Assembly (NCBI RefSeq): GCF_002078875.1
Contig: NC_034413.1
Location: forward strand, 64,458,252-64,522,251
DNA from: Numida meleagris
Taxonomy: Eukaryota > Chordata > Aves > Galliformes > Numididae
Length of the DNA: 64,000 nt
Direction: 5' to 3'
Part shown: piece by piece, positions 48,035 through 59,843 of the stretch
How the letters are laid out: every line of letters begins with the position of its first letter
Numbering within the stretch: the first letter of the stretch is position 1
The notes under the pieces: generated by a model
What the model was told of the DNA's origin: nothing
The model's database searches: none
What the model saw: only the letters and a program-made list of their open reading frames with translations
Translations under genes and position numbers: made by a program

Positions 48035-51000
48035 CTACATACTTGCTCAGGGTTTCAAATGCCATACTGGATTCCTTCCCTCACATGTATCATTAGTGAT
48101 AATAAAATCCATGTATAAAATAAAGAGAAAGCTACAGTTCACTTAGTATTAGTTGCATGTTGGCCTTTGAAAAAAAATGAGCAGTAAAATCTTAGTTTTT
48201 TGGTGAAGGCCTGCCACATCAGTACAGTATTTCTCTAACGTTCCTTAAGCATATAAGTGGAGCTGTAAAAAAGGTAAGCAAGAAATATGACTTATATTAT
48301 TAAACATTGATCATTTAAGCTGAGAGGAAATACAGAGATTCAGATTTATATTTCTGTATTCTCAGTGGTATTGATGACAATACACAAGACAAGACAATTG
48401 ACAAGACAGAAATAGAAAGTAGGTATCAATTTACTGAGATAATACAAGACTAGAAATAATGACATCAGCATCTGCAAATGAAGAAATGCTCCTTTAATTT
48501 GCTCTGAAAGCCTCAAAAATCGTTGAGTGTTCCTTTCTAGATTGCTATCTTGATTCCTGATTCACAGAAGCATTCTTAGCATTTGACATTGCTACAAGAA
48601 CTGTATGCTTTTGCTTGAGACAGGATCTTCATGAAAGTAATACCAGACCTTTGTTACCCTTGATATGGAGAGTGCACTCCTGCAGGGCTATGGCTTGAAA
48701 TCTTTAGAAAACTGCAGCTGGTATAAAAAACACCACCTTCCTACTTGGTGGATGCCCTACTGCCGACATAATTCTTGGATAAATTTTAATGTACTAGTTT
48801 AAACAATATATTTCACACATACTTTATATTTAAGTGATTAACATTCCATCTAGTCCTACAGCCACCGAGATTTTCATAACTGCTGAGCAAACAGTTTTCC
48901 ATGACTTCTCTAATGCTGTAACAATTAGCAGGTCTGAAATTCATTTCTGCTTTAAGCCACTGGTCTTGATTTGTGACTAAGTAAATACCACTACAAAGAC
49001 TGTTAAACCTTATTTATATTTTCATATTTACTGAGAAAAAAAGGCTGTTTGCCAGTTTGCACCGGAATTGGAACATTTCAGAACATTTGCAAATACGAGT
49101 GCCCTGGCAACCTCAGGAACAGAAATGAAGGAAGGAAATAAGCCAGTCAGCTGCAGAAGTTTCAAACTTCAAACACCATTTGGGTGATCTTGGTCTAAGG
49201 TCCTCCTGCCTAGCAGCACCAGGTAGCACTGGGAGCTGGCTTCAGTCAGACAGGACTTATGCTGCTGAGCAGTGTGTGATGATCCAGTTACTTAAATACA
49301 CTTTTGACTGCTGACAAACTGTTTCCTAACAATACTTTAATTTCAATTAAATTTTTCACTTTAATTTCAAACTTTTCAATGCTTTCTTTCTAAAACACTT
49401 AACTACCTGTACATGTAATTGCTGCAAAGTGCAGCTACTTCACTTGTAAGCTTCTGCACTCAGGCATCATCATGTCTAACGATGCCTGAACCAGAGGCCA
49501 GATATTCCACCTCCTTTTGTCAGGTGATAGGGCAATTAACTGCCCTTTTTCTGTCTCATATATAATAATGTCGTTGGTGTAATTTACCCCTTAGTGCTAA
49601 GTTGCACAACTGTTTTCATGTAAGTATGTACAGTCGTAGTCTATCAAATATGTCAGGAGATGGTTGTCAGGTTATTACAAGAGCTACTGACAGCGTGGTT
49701 ACAACAAAGAAGTTATTATTTGAAACAAAGAATTCAGCAGACTGCGCTGTAGCATTCTGGACAAAATTTTAGATTTGAAATTAAACAATGCAGATGGTCC
49801 ACGAGTAATAAATGAGACTAACCTAGCCAGAGAAACACAATGAGAAAATGGGTGCTTCTGGAATTGGTAAAGAATCATTTTTATGATGGAAATAAAATGA
49901 CAATGAAAATACAGTTTGGGATCAGAGATACTGTAAATCTTATCATTAGTAATATTATTTTATGCTTTCCCAACTGTGAAAATTTTATTACTTATTTAAT
50001 CAAGTAAATCAGTTCAATAAATGTTGCTACTTGCCACTTTTTAGCACCTTTCACAGAAAGTTCCCTGCCTGCTCTATAAACAGCTGTGACAGCAACCTCC
50101 TGGGTGAAAAGGGAAGCCAAGAAATCTATCCACCCGTGGAATTCAGCTAACAAACATTTCGCTTTTATGTAAGCAGAGATATATAATATAAACGAACGAC
50201 TGCAACGTCTATATCAGAAGGCAAATCCTGGCCCCTGTTACCGCTCAGTAACTCTGTTGTGGGAAAGTAACATTGCTGTTGTAAAGGAAAAATATGCAAT
50301 GTTAGAAGCAGGTTTGATGTTAATGGCTATGCTATATTTTCAGGAATGAGCAGAAAAAGAAGGCTAACGAGAAAAAGAAAAAAAAAGAGTGAAAAGTTTT
50401 GTCTCAAGACTGAGCAGAGTCTACTTGTTAAAGTCAAACAACTTAGTGGGAAGCCACAGCTAAACACTGAAAATGCCTGTAACTTAGTGATCTAAATAGT
50501 TTTAAGTTTCTTTGAACAAAACACAGCAGCCTTTATAAAAAGTAAAAAAATCTCCAAAATGAAGTTCCTGGTTTTCTTTCCCAAACCTTTCTTGCTATAA
50601 CAGGTAGCATTTCATTGCTTTTTAGCAACTGTATCACCTGAGGAAAATGAAGGCTTAGCAGCCACTCTTCTGTGCTAATTTCTAACTAAAACTATGCCTC
50701 TTATTCAGATGTTGCTAAAGCAGAAGCACTCATCCAAGGCTTCTTCATTTTCAAAGAGCCATTTCAGATGCTGAATAAACTAAAATTACAACAACAGCAG
50801 GAAAACAAAAAAGGTGACCAGACTCCTCCTTATTTACCTACCCTACTACTGGCCCTGTAAATCACACTCTCTGTTTAGAAAGAATGTCCCTAGAACTGCA
50901 GGGTAGCTCTTAAAATCATCTACAGTACAAAAGAAGCAATGAAAAAGGTTATCTCTGCCTACTCCTCTATCCTTCCATTTTTGCATCAGAGCCTAGATAA

Positions 51001-54000
51001 TCTTTCCGCAACAGGAGTGAGATGTCCTCTGCCTCGCAGTCACTGCAAGCAGTAAGCATACCAACATTTCTAGTGGCAAAGAACTCATATGGCAATCCAC
51101 TTAACCACATGCCTTAAGGAGCCAGATGTATTTCTTTTAAAATATTACTAGCCCTTCAATTTCATGAGTACTTTTCTTGTAAATGCATGAGAGTGTAATA
51201 CTTCTAAGAATAGTTTTACAGTAAAGGATTCCTGAAGCAGTCATGGAAACCTTCACTACATGTTTTTTATTTTTTCATTTGGTAGTAATCAGTTTTCTTT
51301 TTAATCTGTGTGAGAAGCATGAGGGAAAGCAACATGGTGCCATCAGTTCTGCATACAAGCCACCATTCCACAAACAAGTTCAAAACACCTAAATCAATCT
51401 GTGTATTGAAAGAAAAAATAAGATTTCTAAGAAGATGTACAAAATGTGTACTATTTGCCTAAAATCAAATAAAAAAGAAACAGAGGGTAATGATGAAATC
51501 TAATTTTTAATATATATATTTTTAAGAAATCTATTTTTCTGTTGAAATTTGAGATACTCTTCATTTTTATGGTTTTAAAATAAGCGTAATCTTTAGTACA
51601 AGAGTTTCCTAATGCCAATCACAGAATAATTGAATGGCAACATACAAAAAAATACAGAAGTCGTGTAGACGAAAGGAACTAACACTATTTATTTTTAGCT
51701 GAGACCCTGTTCTGCAGGTTAAAAATCTTAATTGTCCTCAGTGTGAATACTCCTAAGATGGGATCAGCATGCAGATAAAATTAAGCTTCACTATGCCAGA
51801 CAGTACAGAAAATGTAAAAGTAACACCACACCCACTGCCCGCAACACCACCAGCAGCACTTGTCCATTCACCTTGGTCAAGTCCATGAATTAACAGGAAT
51901 ATCCTTAACAACATATTTAGTACCCTGCTGTAGAGGGCTTTAAAGAAGTATTTAGCAACTGCTCTAAACCCAGGGTTTATGCTTTTTCAAAAAGATATAC
52001 TCTAAACTGTTCTCTTTTTTTCAGGCATGTTTGCTTGATTTCAGTCCTAAGGAAACATCCCTCCTCAGATTTTACATCTCAGACTACAAGATCACAGATG
52101 ACACACTACTTATTCAGTTCTGGAGTAAAATTAGAGGGTAAATAAATTTCTGGAAACTCACTACCAGATTGATTTCTTTTTCTGAAAGAGCAACATATGA
52201 CGTGTTTTAGCAGAAGTTCTTCAATTTCTCATGTACATTGCAACTTGTTCACTGCATTTTTTTTTCTCCCCAAGGGGAGTTATAGCAAGTGTAAGGACTT
52301 AGCAGTATATTTTGCTGCCATCTGGGAGACCTGGACTTTAAGAATGATCTAAATTCTCTTTCTTCCTCGGCCAATAAAGACAAAGCAAGTGAAAAGACGT
52401 GTGGCTGGGGAGGGGAAGGAGTATCAATACATACTAGAAGTATCTGTCTGTTGAATTGTGCAGGGACAATGATGTAAAACAGTTTGAATTCCTCATGAAA
52501 ACATAATACAGTTGAGTCCTATTTGATGCAAGTTCATCCCTTTGAACTTCTTTTGCAGCAGTGACACAATCCAGTCTCAAGGAACCGAAGTCAAACCACT
52601 TACTTTTCAGATAACATCTAACACTTCTATAACACTCCCAAACAACCTGGCCTTACTGTTGCCACAAATTTGTAAGAAGGAATGTGCAATGTGAAACATC
52701 TGAGCAATCTAAACCAATACTAGCATAGACTACTAGGGGACACTGTGGAAACAGGAAAAAAAAACCAAACAAACAGGAAGAAGGGGCAAGAGATGGGACT
52801 GTCAAAACCAGAAAAAGCGAGCATTAAAGGTCCATGCAGTGGTAGATGCATTAATGATTCTGAATTAAGAAATATCAGACCTACGTAACTACCAGGAGTC
52901 TATCAAGGATGAACAAACAGGAAAGAAAGCAGGGGTCAGGGAACAAGAAAACAAAAGAACGAAGGTCCTGACCTAGCAACACCGAAACCAACACAAAATC
53001 AAGAATCCACGGATAATGCAAGAACCCAGATCCCTGTGATGGTGACCTAGCATCACTATGAAACTCGAAAGCACAGGCAGAGTAAGTACAGCTATTTGCT
53101 CTCACTGTGGGGCTTCCTTGCCTTTAAGCACTAGTTGGTGAGCAGATCAATGTTTCTTCAAAAAAGAATCCAAAGTGATGAGAGTTAGCAGATGTCAGCT
53201 GTCAATCAACAGTGCAAGGGCTAAATTTTACTTTGATATATACCTAGCATCAGATAATTTTAATAAGCTACACAATTAATGTCATTTAAATAGCTGACAT
53301 TATCCAAATTTTTTACCTCAAATTCATAAATTTTTCTCTAGGAATAAATAACATATGTTAATGAAACCAGAATTTGCCCCATTGATAGAAATCTGCAAAC
53401 TTCAGTTAGCCTTTGTTTACTGTTCTAGCTCATGGTCAGATTTGTTGGAACTTATACAAATACAAAGCAAGTCTACTTCTACAAAAGGATGTCATAAAGA
53501 TGGATTAATTCATAATAATGGACCTTGCCAAATCAAAAGGGATACTAAAACCTCTCTTACTATTCCAGATGGCAAAGGAGTGGGAGATGGGTCAATTGGT
53601 TCCTCAGCTATACCCTCCTATAAAAGGTTAAAAAATAAAAATCTCTCTAAGCTTGTGGAGATACACTTAAGTCTTTGTAACACATATGGAAGAAGTTAAA
53701 TAAATGGGCTGTCTTCTCACAGGAAATTACACTGTTCACCATCAAGCAGAATGTTAAGGAATCTGAGTTTCTCTCCTGCAGAGGGATAATGAACCCATAT
53801 CATTCCATTCATCATACTGAAGATATACTGAATAAGTAAGTCACTTCACAGGTGTGCTCCTTTCTTCTCATTTCCACATAACATGTAATCATAGCTCATT
53901 GGTGCATGCTTTCAGTTTCAATGGTATTATAGATAACTGATATTCTTATATTTTAAACCAATCAGCTGTCATTTTCTGCTTATTGACATATCCTTAAGAA

Positions 54001-54071
54001 GAAGAGAAATATATTATAACTGTCAGAAATATAGAACTCATAGCTTCCCTTCTGCAAAGGACATTTCCTAC

Positions 54072-54191
54072 CTGAAGGAGGAGATCAGAAGCTGGTTTGA
54101 CTCTCTGCTGGAAAAGCACACTTAACGTTCGATTCTGTTGCTCCAGATCAAAAACTCTTGTTTTCAGCTTTATACATTCCTCCCTCAGATC
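54072..54191 (-). CDS. NCKAP5: NCKAP5 coding exon B (coiled-coil end, 40 codons)
   Basis: This 120-nt exon is phase 0 at both ends and encodes residues 14-53. It starts DLREECIKLK and ends QQRVKPASDLLLQ. Leucines and hydrophobics recur at heptad spacing (LREECIKLKTRVFDLEQQN), which marks the last stretch of the N-terminal coiled coil. The acceptor follows a clear pyrimidine tract (CCCCTTGTTCTATAG) and the donor is GTAGGA. It joins exon A directly to give the conserved order LLTQK-DLREEC. The next exon is 19 kb away, across the largest intron in the window. Confidence 0.95.
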
Positions 54192-54285
54192 CTATAGAAC
54201 AAGGGGAAAAAGGAAGATTAGAAAGCAGGTAACACAAACTCCTTGAAAGACTCTATGTCATGTCAGATACTAAAAAGAAATTAAG

Positions 54286-54450
54286 AATTTAGAACAGTTC
54301 AGTTGGAAAGGACTTAGAAAGATTCAACAGTTTGATGATTTCAGGGCTAACCAAAAATTTAAACATACTATGGAGAGCATTGTCCAAATGCCTCCTGAAC
54401 ACTGACAGGCATGGAAAATCAGCTTTGATGTACACAAGCAACATAAACAG
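54286..54450 (-). mobile_element. Antisense CR1 LINE remnant
   Basis: The plus strand reads as CR1 reversed: GTTCAGTTGGAAAGGACTTA, then GAGCATTGTCCAAATGCCTC and CTGAACACTGACAGGCATGG. The match is patchy, so the copy is old. It begins about 95 bp upstream (transcript sense) of the exon B acceptor. Confidence 0.75.
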
Positions 54451-55142
54451 TTTTTAAAATAGTACAAATCAGAAAAATGCACTACTTCATTTTTTTTTGT
54501 TTGTTTCATCACCAGAAAATAACATCAAAAAAAAAACCTGTAATGAGAAATAATAGTTACATGATACATCCTCTTGGCGTTTTCTGTCAGTACAAAAAGT
54601 GACTTTGCTACAGCAGTCTGTTTCTTTATGTATCCTATTCAAAGCAGAAAGCAGCAATTGAGATATGAATATTGTAGTAAGCATAAGCTGAGGAAAAAGC
54701 TTCAGCTGTACCACATCAGGAATAAGTTCAAAGAGGCACTGTGCCTTCAAGGTACTCTTCTGAAGTCTCATTCCACATCTGCTTCTTCTGGAAAAACCAA
54801 GTCAGCAATGCTGGCTGGCATGCTGCGGATGGTCTGCACCTCCCTCCGTGTAACAAGTCACTGTAGAGGATGCTAGGCCACAGAGAGATGCTGACTCACC
54901 AGACACACTTGTGAATACAATCCTGCCTGCCATTTCCAATACGAGGTACCAAAAAACCTTACGATAGGCCACTAGAGTAGAGCTAGTGTGTAAAGGCCAT
55001 TAGAAGCAGAGGTGGAGTGAAATTTTTCATCATAAGGCATAAGATATAACTGCCAGAACTGAAAGATGCAGATCTTTTAGCCAAGGCTATGTCAGGTTCA
55101 TCACGAAGAAGAAATTAATGGCTTCCATATACAGCAAATTAT

Positions 55143-55162
55143 CTACCTACCTATCTACCTAT
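55143..55162 (+). repeat. Short (CTAC/CTAT)n microsatellite
   Basis: About five tetranucleotide units, CTACCTACCTATCTACCTAT. Confidence 0.8.
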
Positions 55163-57223
55163 GTGCCTTCTTTCTTATGCCAACATAGGACTTACTTTTC
55201 CTGGCCACAGGCAAGAAGAAAGAATTTTATCAGAAAGCTGGCTTTAGAGAGAGCAAGCTGAACCTGACGTTGCCTTTCCACCTAATTTCTGTAGCTGTCT
55301 ACTTTGAGGTATGGGAGCTTCATAAATCAGGAAGAGTCATTTGCTAATTAAGATCACATTGAAAAATAATAAGCTGCAGCCATTATCTAGTTTTATTTAA
55401 ACCTCCAAAATGCTTTCCCTTATGCTTTTATATTTAGGATAGTTGCTGCCCTGTGGTATTGCCTAACTTGTTTTAGTTTTCACCACCTTAAGGTGGAGAA
55501 ACAGGCCTCTGGATCCCCATATATGGTCCTGTCAGTACCATTATCAATGTAATGACCTCATGAGAAAACAACAGGGGAGGAAACTGTAGTCAGACGTAGC
55601 CTAAATTCTTGGCTAAGTTAGCTCATGTCTCCACTGCAACCAGCACTGAGGTTATAAGAGGTAAACACACAACCAAGTAGGCTCATCTTGAGACTTTTAG
55701 AAAATGGTGAGTATCTTTTTGTGCTTGTAGTGGGCATCAGGTTTTATGATACTACTAGATGAATGCAGTTATTCTCTCTTGATAGTTTCTCCACTTAATA
55801 TTTGTTTTAAGTGGCTGTCAGGCTGCCCAAGTAAGATTGCGATAGCCTTCTAAGGTAACACCCTTTTGAATTTGATGCTTTGTAAAAGTATAAAGCTTTG
55901 ATTTAGTCAGTGAGAGCTCTCTTACCTCCGGTCTCACACAAAGCAATCTCCAAGAGCATCATTACCTGCCTTTCACAAATAATCACAGAATTTAAAACAG
56001 AGCCTTAGCTGTTACAACGTTGCTTAACTTTTCAACACAACTAAGTGCACTGAAAGATAAAAAATATTCACAGAAACTGACAATGTAGAAAAAAAAATTA
56101 AATCTCAGCAATGCCCTTGCTCAAAACTTTCTTATTTTACACTGTTAAATCCTTAAGATTTATGTTTCATGCTTTAGACTTCCTGTAAAATGTGAAATAT
56201 AAGATAGTAGATTACCCACTCAGATGCTATAAAGTGTGCCAATGGTAATGCCACTCGTAGTACAGAGCAGAAATGAAGAACATTAAGGTAGCAGTATTCC
56301 AGTAAAATGAAGTCTCGGTTTAGAATGCTGAAGTTCTAAAATTACCAATTAATACAACTATCAAATGTCTGAAAATTCTCATTCCTCTCCTGTGGGAAAA
56401 TGAGCAGCTATTACCACAGCAGTCTCCCAGATATCTGAGGAACTCATTCCTATGGTCTCACTGTAGCAGTAAGTGAGCATCTCTCTATTCTTTTCAGTAT
56501 CAGGCTCATTCTCCAAAATGGGATTCAGTGCCCACTTCTAGGGTTTTCCAGAAACACACTGCTCTCCCTCTGAATGTGCCTCTTCTTTTTTAATACTTAG
56601 TTCAGCATATTTTAATTTTATCAATAAAAAGTGAGAAACAACTTTCCTACAGAACCCAGAATAAAAACTCATTAACCTCAATACCTCTATTAAGATAATA
56701 TGCCAAGAGCAGGTACACAGATCACAGGATAATTTCATTAAGTGGCGTAAATCAAATTTCAAACTGCTGAACCAGGTCTTCAACAAAGAAAATAGAATAA
56801 AAAATACAGTCTCCAGCTTTCCTATTCATTCATGTGATATGAAGAGTCTTTAGGTAGAAGGAGAAAGGAGAAACAGATGCTTCCAGTAAGCACCAGAGCA
56901 TGTAGGTTTGCATCACATCAATTTGTTGGATTTTTTTTACTTCTTATATTTCCCAGAGGTAAAATTTTCTATTAGTAAGTCACAGAATCCATATAATTTC
57001 GGCAAGCAGAATTGTGAAACTTTGCTGAAAATTCAGCACAAACCTCAATTTAATATAGTTTCTCCATGAAGTCTCAGTAAAAAAAAAAAAAAATTCTCAC
57101 ATTAGAGAAATTCTATATGTATTGTAACAAACGATAAACTTGAAAAGCACACATTTAAGACTGTAATTCCATTTCAAGGTTTCAGTGACATTGATAAATC
57201 ACTCAAGCTTTGCTCACTCAATT

Positions 57224-57512
57224 TGTGTCACCAGAATCTCTCGATGGAATCACAGTCCTTCCACATACTGGCAAGTATGCAGAGCTTTATTCGTTACATT
57301 ACAGCATGTACTTAATTTATACAAAAATTAGTCCTTGAGGGACAATTCCAAATTCACAGCAAAGCCTACGCAGCGTGCGTTACTGTGCAGAATCACTCCT
57401 CTCCATTTTCTGAAAGCTCTCAGCTTTTCCTCATGTCTCGCTATGCCCCAGAGGCGTGTTATCTCACCGTGGCATGACTAGCTCTGTCTTACTGCTTAGC
57501 TGCACTACAGCA
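57224..57512 (-). mobile_element. Possible degenerate LTR
   Basis: In minus orientation it runs from TGCTGTAGTGCAGC to ATTCTGGTGACACA. It contains a TATA-like GTATAAATTAA (about 57323-57313) and AATAAAGC (about 57291-57284) followed by a short R/U5-like segment. The order promoter, poly(A) signal, CA end is LTR-like, and local GC is above the surroundings. I found no clean target duplication, and the ends are uncertain. Confidence 0.4.
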
Positions 57513-59062
57513 GATTTATCTGTTTACTAGTTACTATTTGGATTGAGGGATCTACCTATTTGGTACTGGTGTAAGGAGCCCAGTTTCCCCTTTATTGTAT
57601 GATATTGTGCTCCTGTCTTTTCTTATAAAATGACTTGTATGAATGGTGTCAGGAGCACTGTAACAGTTAATATTCATCAGCATTTAGAAGAGTACCCTCT
57701 ATCCTTGTTCTATGGATATTAAATTAGCTGTTATTACTTGGTAATAGGTAAGCAGCTATTAAATCCCATCAATAATAACTAAATCACTTTATTAAATATA
57801 TTGAAATCTGTTTTTATTGTGTCCATACGAACTCCTTGGTTCCTATGGGTTTGGGAAGATTCATTACTGAGAAAGTATGTAGTCATCAAATTGTCTGACA
57901 CCTTTGGAAGAGGACTCAGTAAGCTCCTCTCCATCGGAAAGCATCCATGCTATTCCCAAACTAGAGATTAATATACTATGATTAACCTTCTGTTAAACGT
58001 TTACTCACATATGGTTTTATGTTACAAACTGTGGATCAGGTTTTTGTGTGTATTAATATGTCAGAAAATGCCTATATTTTCAGCTAAGTTGTGCAGAAAC
58101 ACACATTTGGAATTTTTAAAAAATAGCTAAAGTTATGTTTCCAAGAGGTGTTACAGCAATAGCTCTGTTGACTGCAGTCCTCTGATGATACACAGACCAT
58201 ACAGCATATGTGTATATGAAGCACAGGCAGAATAATACAGCACAGACAGCAGCAGTGCAAACTTGTCCATATGTTGTGGATTGCACAGATCACCTCCAAG
58301 TTACAACACTTCCAATTGCTGTATGGCAATATCCCTCTTCTAGAGTAAAAGGCTTTGTCATGCTTCAAAAAACCATGGCATCCAACAACGTTACATTCAA
58401 CCCTACCAACAGCTCTTGGGTGAAGAGATTTAGGGAACATTCTCACTTCTGGATTTCTGATTCCAGGAGCCCTAACTGGCAACTGCAGCTTCTAGAGTCC
58501 TGAATCACTCACCCATAGGTCACTTCTGCACATATCTTAGGTTTGTCAAGGTCATAAAGTTGATTCCAAAATACATTCCTATATTTGCATCTGGAAAATT
58601 TTCAGGTGTGTGGCAGAGGTTTTTCATTATCTTAGCTTGGTGTTTCTTGCTGCCTTTTAAGAACACTATTTCTTTTCCTGTCATTCTGTGTAGACAAAAC
58701 AGTTTATATTCTTCCTTGTGTTATCTGCACTAAAATACTGTATTTATGTTCCTTTCAGACTTGTCTTTTTGAAGCTAAATGATCCAAAACATTTTAATAA
58801 TTGCACATTCATCAAGTGTTCTAGATCTCGCAAAGAATCATTTCATGAATATTGCAGGCTTTATAGCTTATTATAAATCTTTACACCTTGTTTCTTTTTT
58901 TTTCCGCCTCGAGAAAATGACATCACGGAATTGTGTTCAACTTAAAAGACACATTTTTTTCATAGAATTGTTGTCCTACCAGTTAATCCCTATTCTCCAC
59001 GGGCAGCCAATTATTTCTGCTTATATGTAATTACCTTGCTCTTCTCTCTGTTAAATTCCATC

Positions 59063-59078
59063 TCCCCCCCCCCACCCC
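59063..59078 (+). repeat. C-rich tract
   Basis: A run of ten or so C interrupted by one A (CCCCCACCCC) in otherwise AT-rich intron. Confidence 0.85.
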
Positions 59079-59804
59079 GAGATCACATCTTCATTTTGTC
59101 AAGATCATTTTAATTTTACTCCTTGGACTACATTATATCTGAAATTACAACACCTCATATTCAACAATCTGGAGCATAAATGGAAAGTTCAGACATGACT
59201 TGATCTGGAACAGACCTTACAGAAGCTGTAGCGACGCTTTTCATTTTTAAAGATTTGCAACAACACTACAAGGATTTTGTCCAGTCACTACTTTCCTTGC
59301 TTATCCAGGAAAATGGAACATTAGTCCATTGAGAAACAAAATACACGATCCCTATTGCTGGTCCCCAGCCCACAGGTCAAGCAGCCAAACCTCCATGCAG
59401 GCTCACACCAGGAAGTCTTTCCTTCCATTGGACGGGATCGAGAGTGCCAACTACTGACTTGCATGGCTATTTATTTATATGTCACACAGGAACGGACTGT
59501 GGGACAGCCAGAGCTCATTACGATAGGGAATGGAAAAGTGATGGTCTGGGAAGAGTTTTCAGACTCTTTTGCCTCAGTACAAGTAAACAATAAGAACTGT
59601 GTATGGCTCCTATATGATCAAGACATGAAAATGTACAGTTTTGTGGACTTTTATTCACCCGGATTACAGAAAGCCCTTAAATTTGGGCCTGACTGATAAT
59701 TAAACGTGTGACCATTGTTTAAAAAAATATATCCTATATAAAATATGTATCTCAAATGACCAATGAACTTTATGTTACAGCAAAATATCCAAAACACAAC
59801 TTAC

Positions 59805-59843
59805 CTTTTGAGTAAGTAGAGCCTGAACAACCTGATTAGCTAC
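59805..59843 (-). CDS. NCKAP5: NCKAP5 coding exon A (13 codons, end of coiled-coil region)
   Basis: This 39-nt exon encodes VANQVVQALLTQK, residues 1-13 of the part in view. The acceptor is TTTCTTTCAG and the donor is GTAAGT. It is phase 0 at both ends, so skipping it would keep the frame. It is too short to show as an ORF and was found by matching the known NCKAP5 block that precedes LREEC. In the protein it lies in the N-terminal coiled coil, which probably mediates self-association. The preceding exon, ending in a CLDE-like block, was not found in 59844-64000 and must lie beyond the right edge. Confidence 0.93.

Larger units (their letters stand above)
35085..54071. other. NCKAP5 intron B-C (19 kb)
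   Basis: This is the largest intron. It holds a GC-rich patch near 37920-38560, a (CAAAA)n microsatellite, a second GC-rich patch split by a solo LTR (44800-45430) and a CR1 at 47778-48034. Long stretches at 48150-54071 show nothing recognisable. No second gene was seen. Confidence 0.6.
54192..59804. other. NCKAP5 intron A-B (5.6 kb)
   Basis: AT-rich intron with an antisense CR1 (54286-54450), a short CTAC/CTAT microsatellite (55143-55162), an A15 run (57079-57093) and a possible degenerate LTR (57224-57512). ORFs at 58084-58503 and 59355-59696 show no family match. Confidence 0.6.
525..59843 (-). other. NCKAP5: NCKAP5 gene body, 11 coding exons in view, 5' part missing
   Basis: This entry is the gene span; the exons are listed separately. 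NCKAP5 was found as a protein that binds the SH3 domains of the adaptor Nck; its paralogue NCKAP5L (Cep169) tracks microtubule plus ends. Seen here: eleven GT-AG exons whose phases all agree and sum to 1768 codons. They run from the end of a coiled coil (first two exons), through serine-rich exons and a 1273-codon low-complexity exon, to a conserved C-terminal region. The match rests on recalled similarity to human NCKAP5, for example VANQVVQALLTQK, DLREEC, SSGDLLSEVERNRSL, SWFGFRKS and RTLDSGIGTFPLPDSG. NCKAP5L is less likely because these blocks follow NCKAP5 closely. The first coding exons and the promoter lie to the right of the window. Residue numbers in other entries count from the first codon at 59843. 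Confidence 0.95.
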
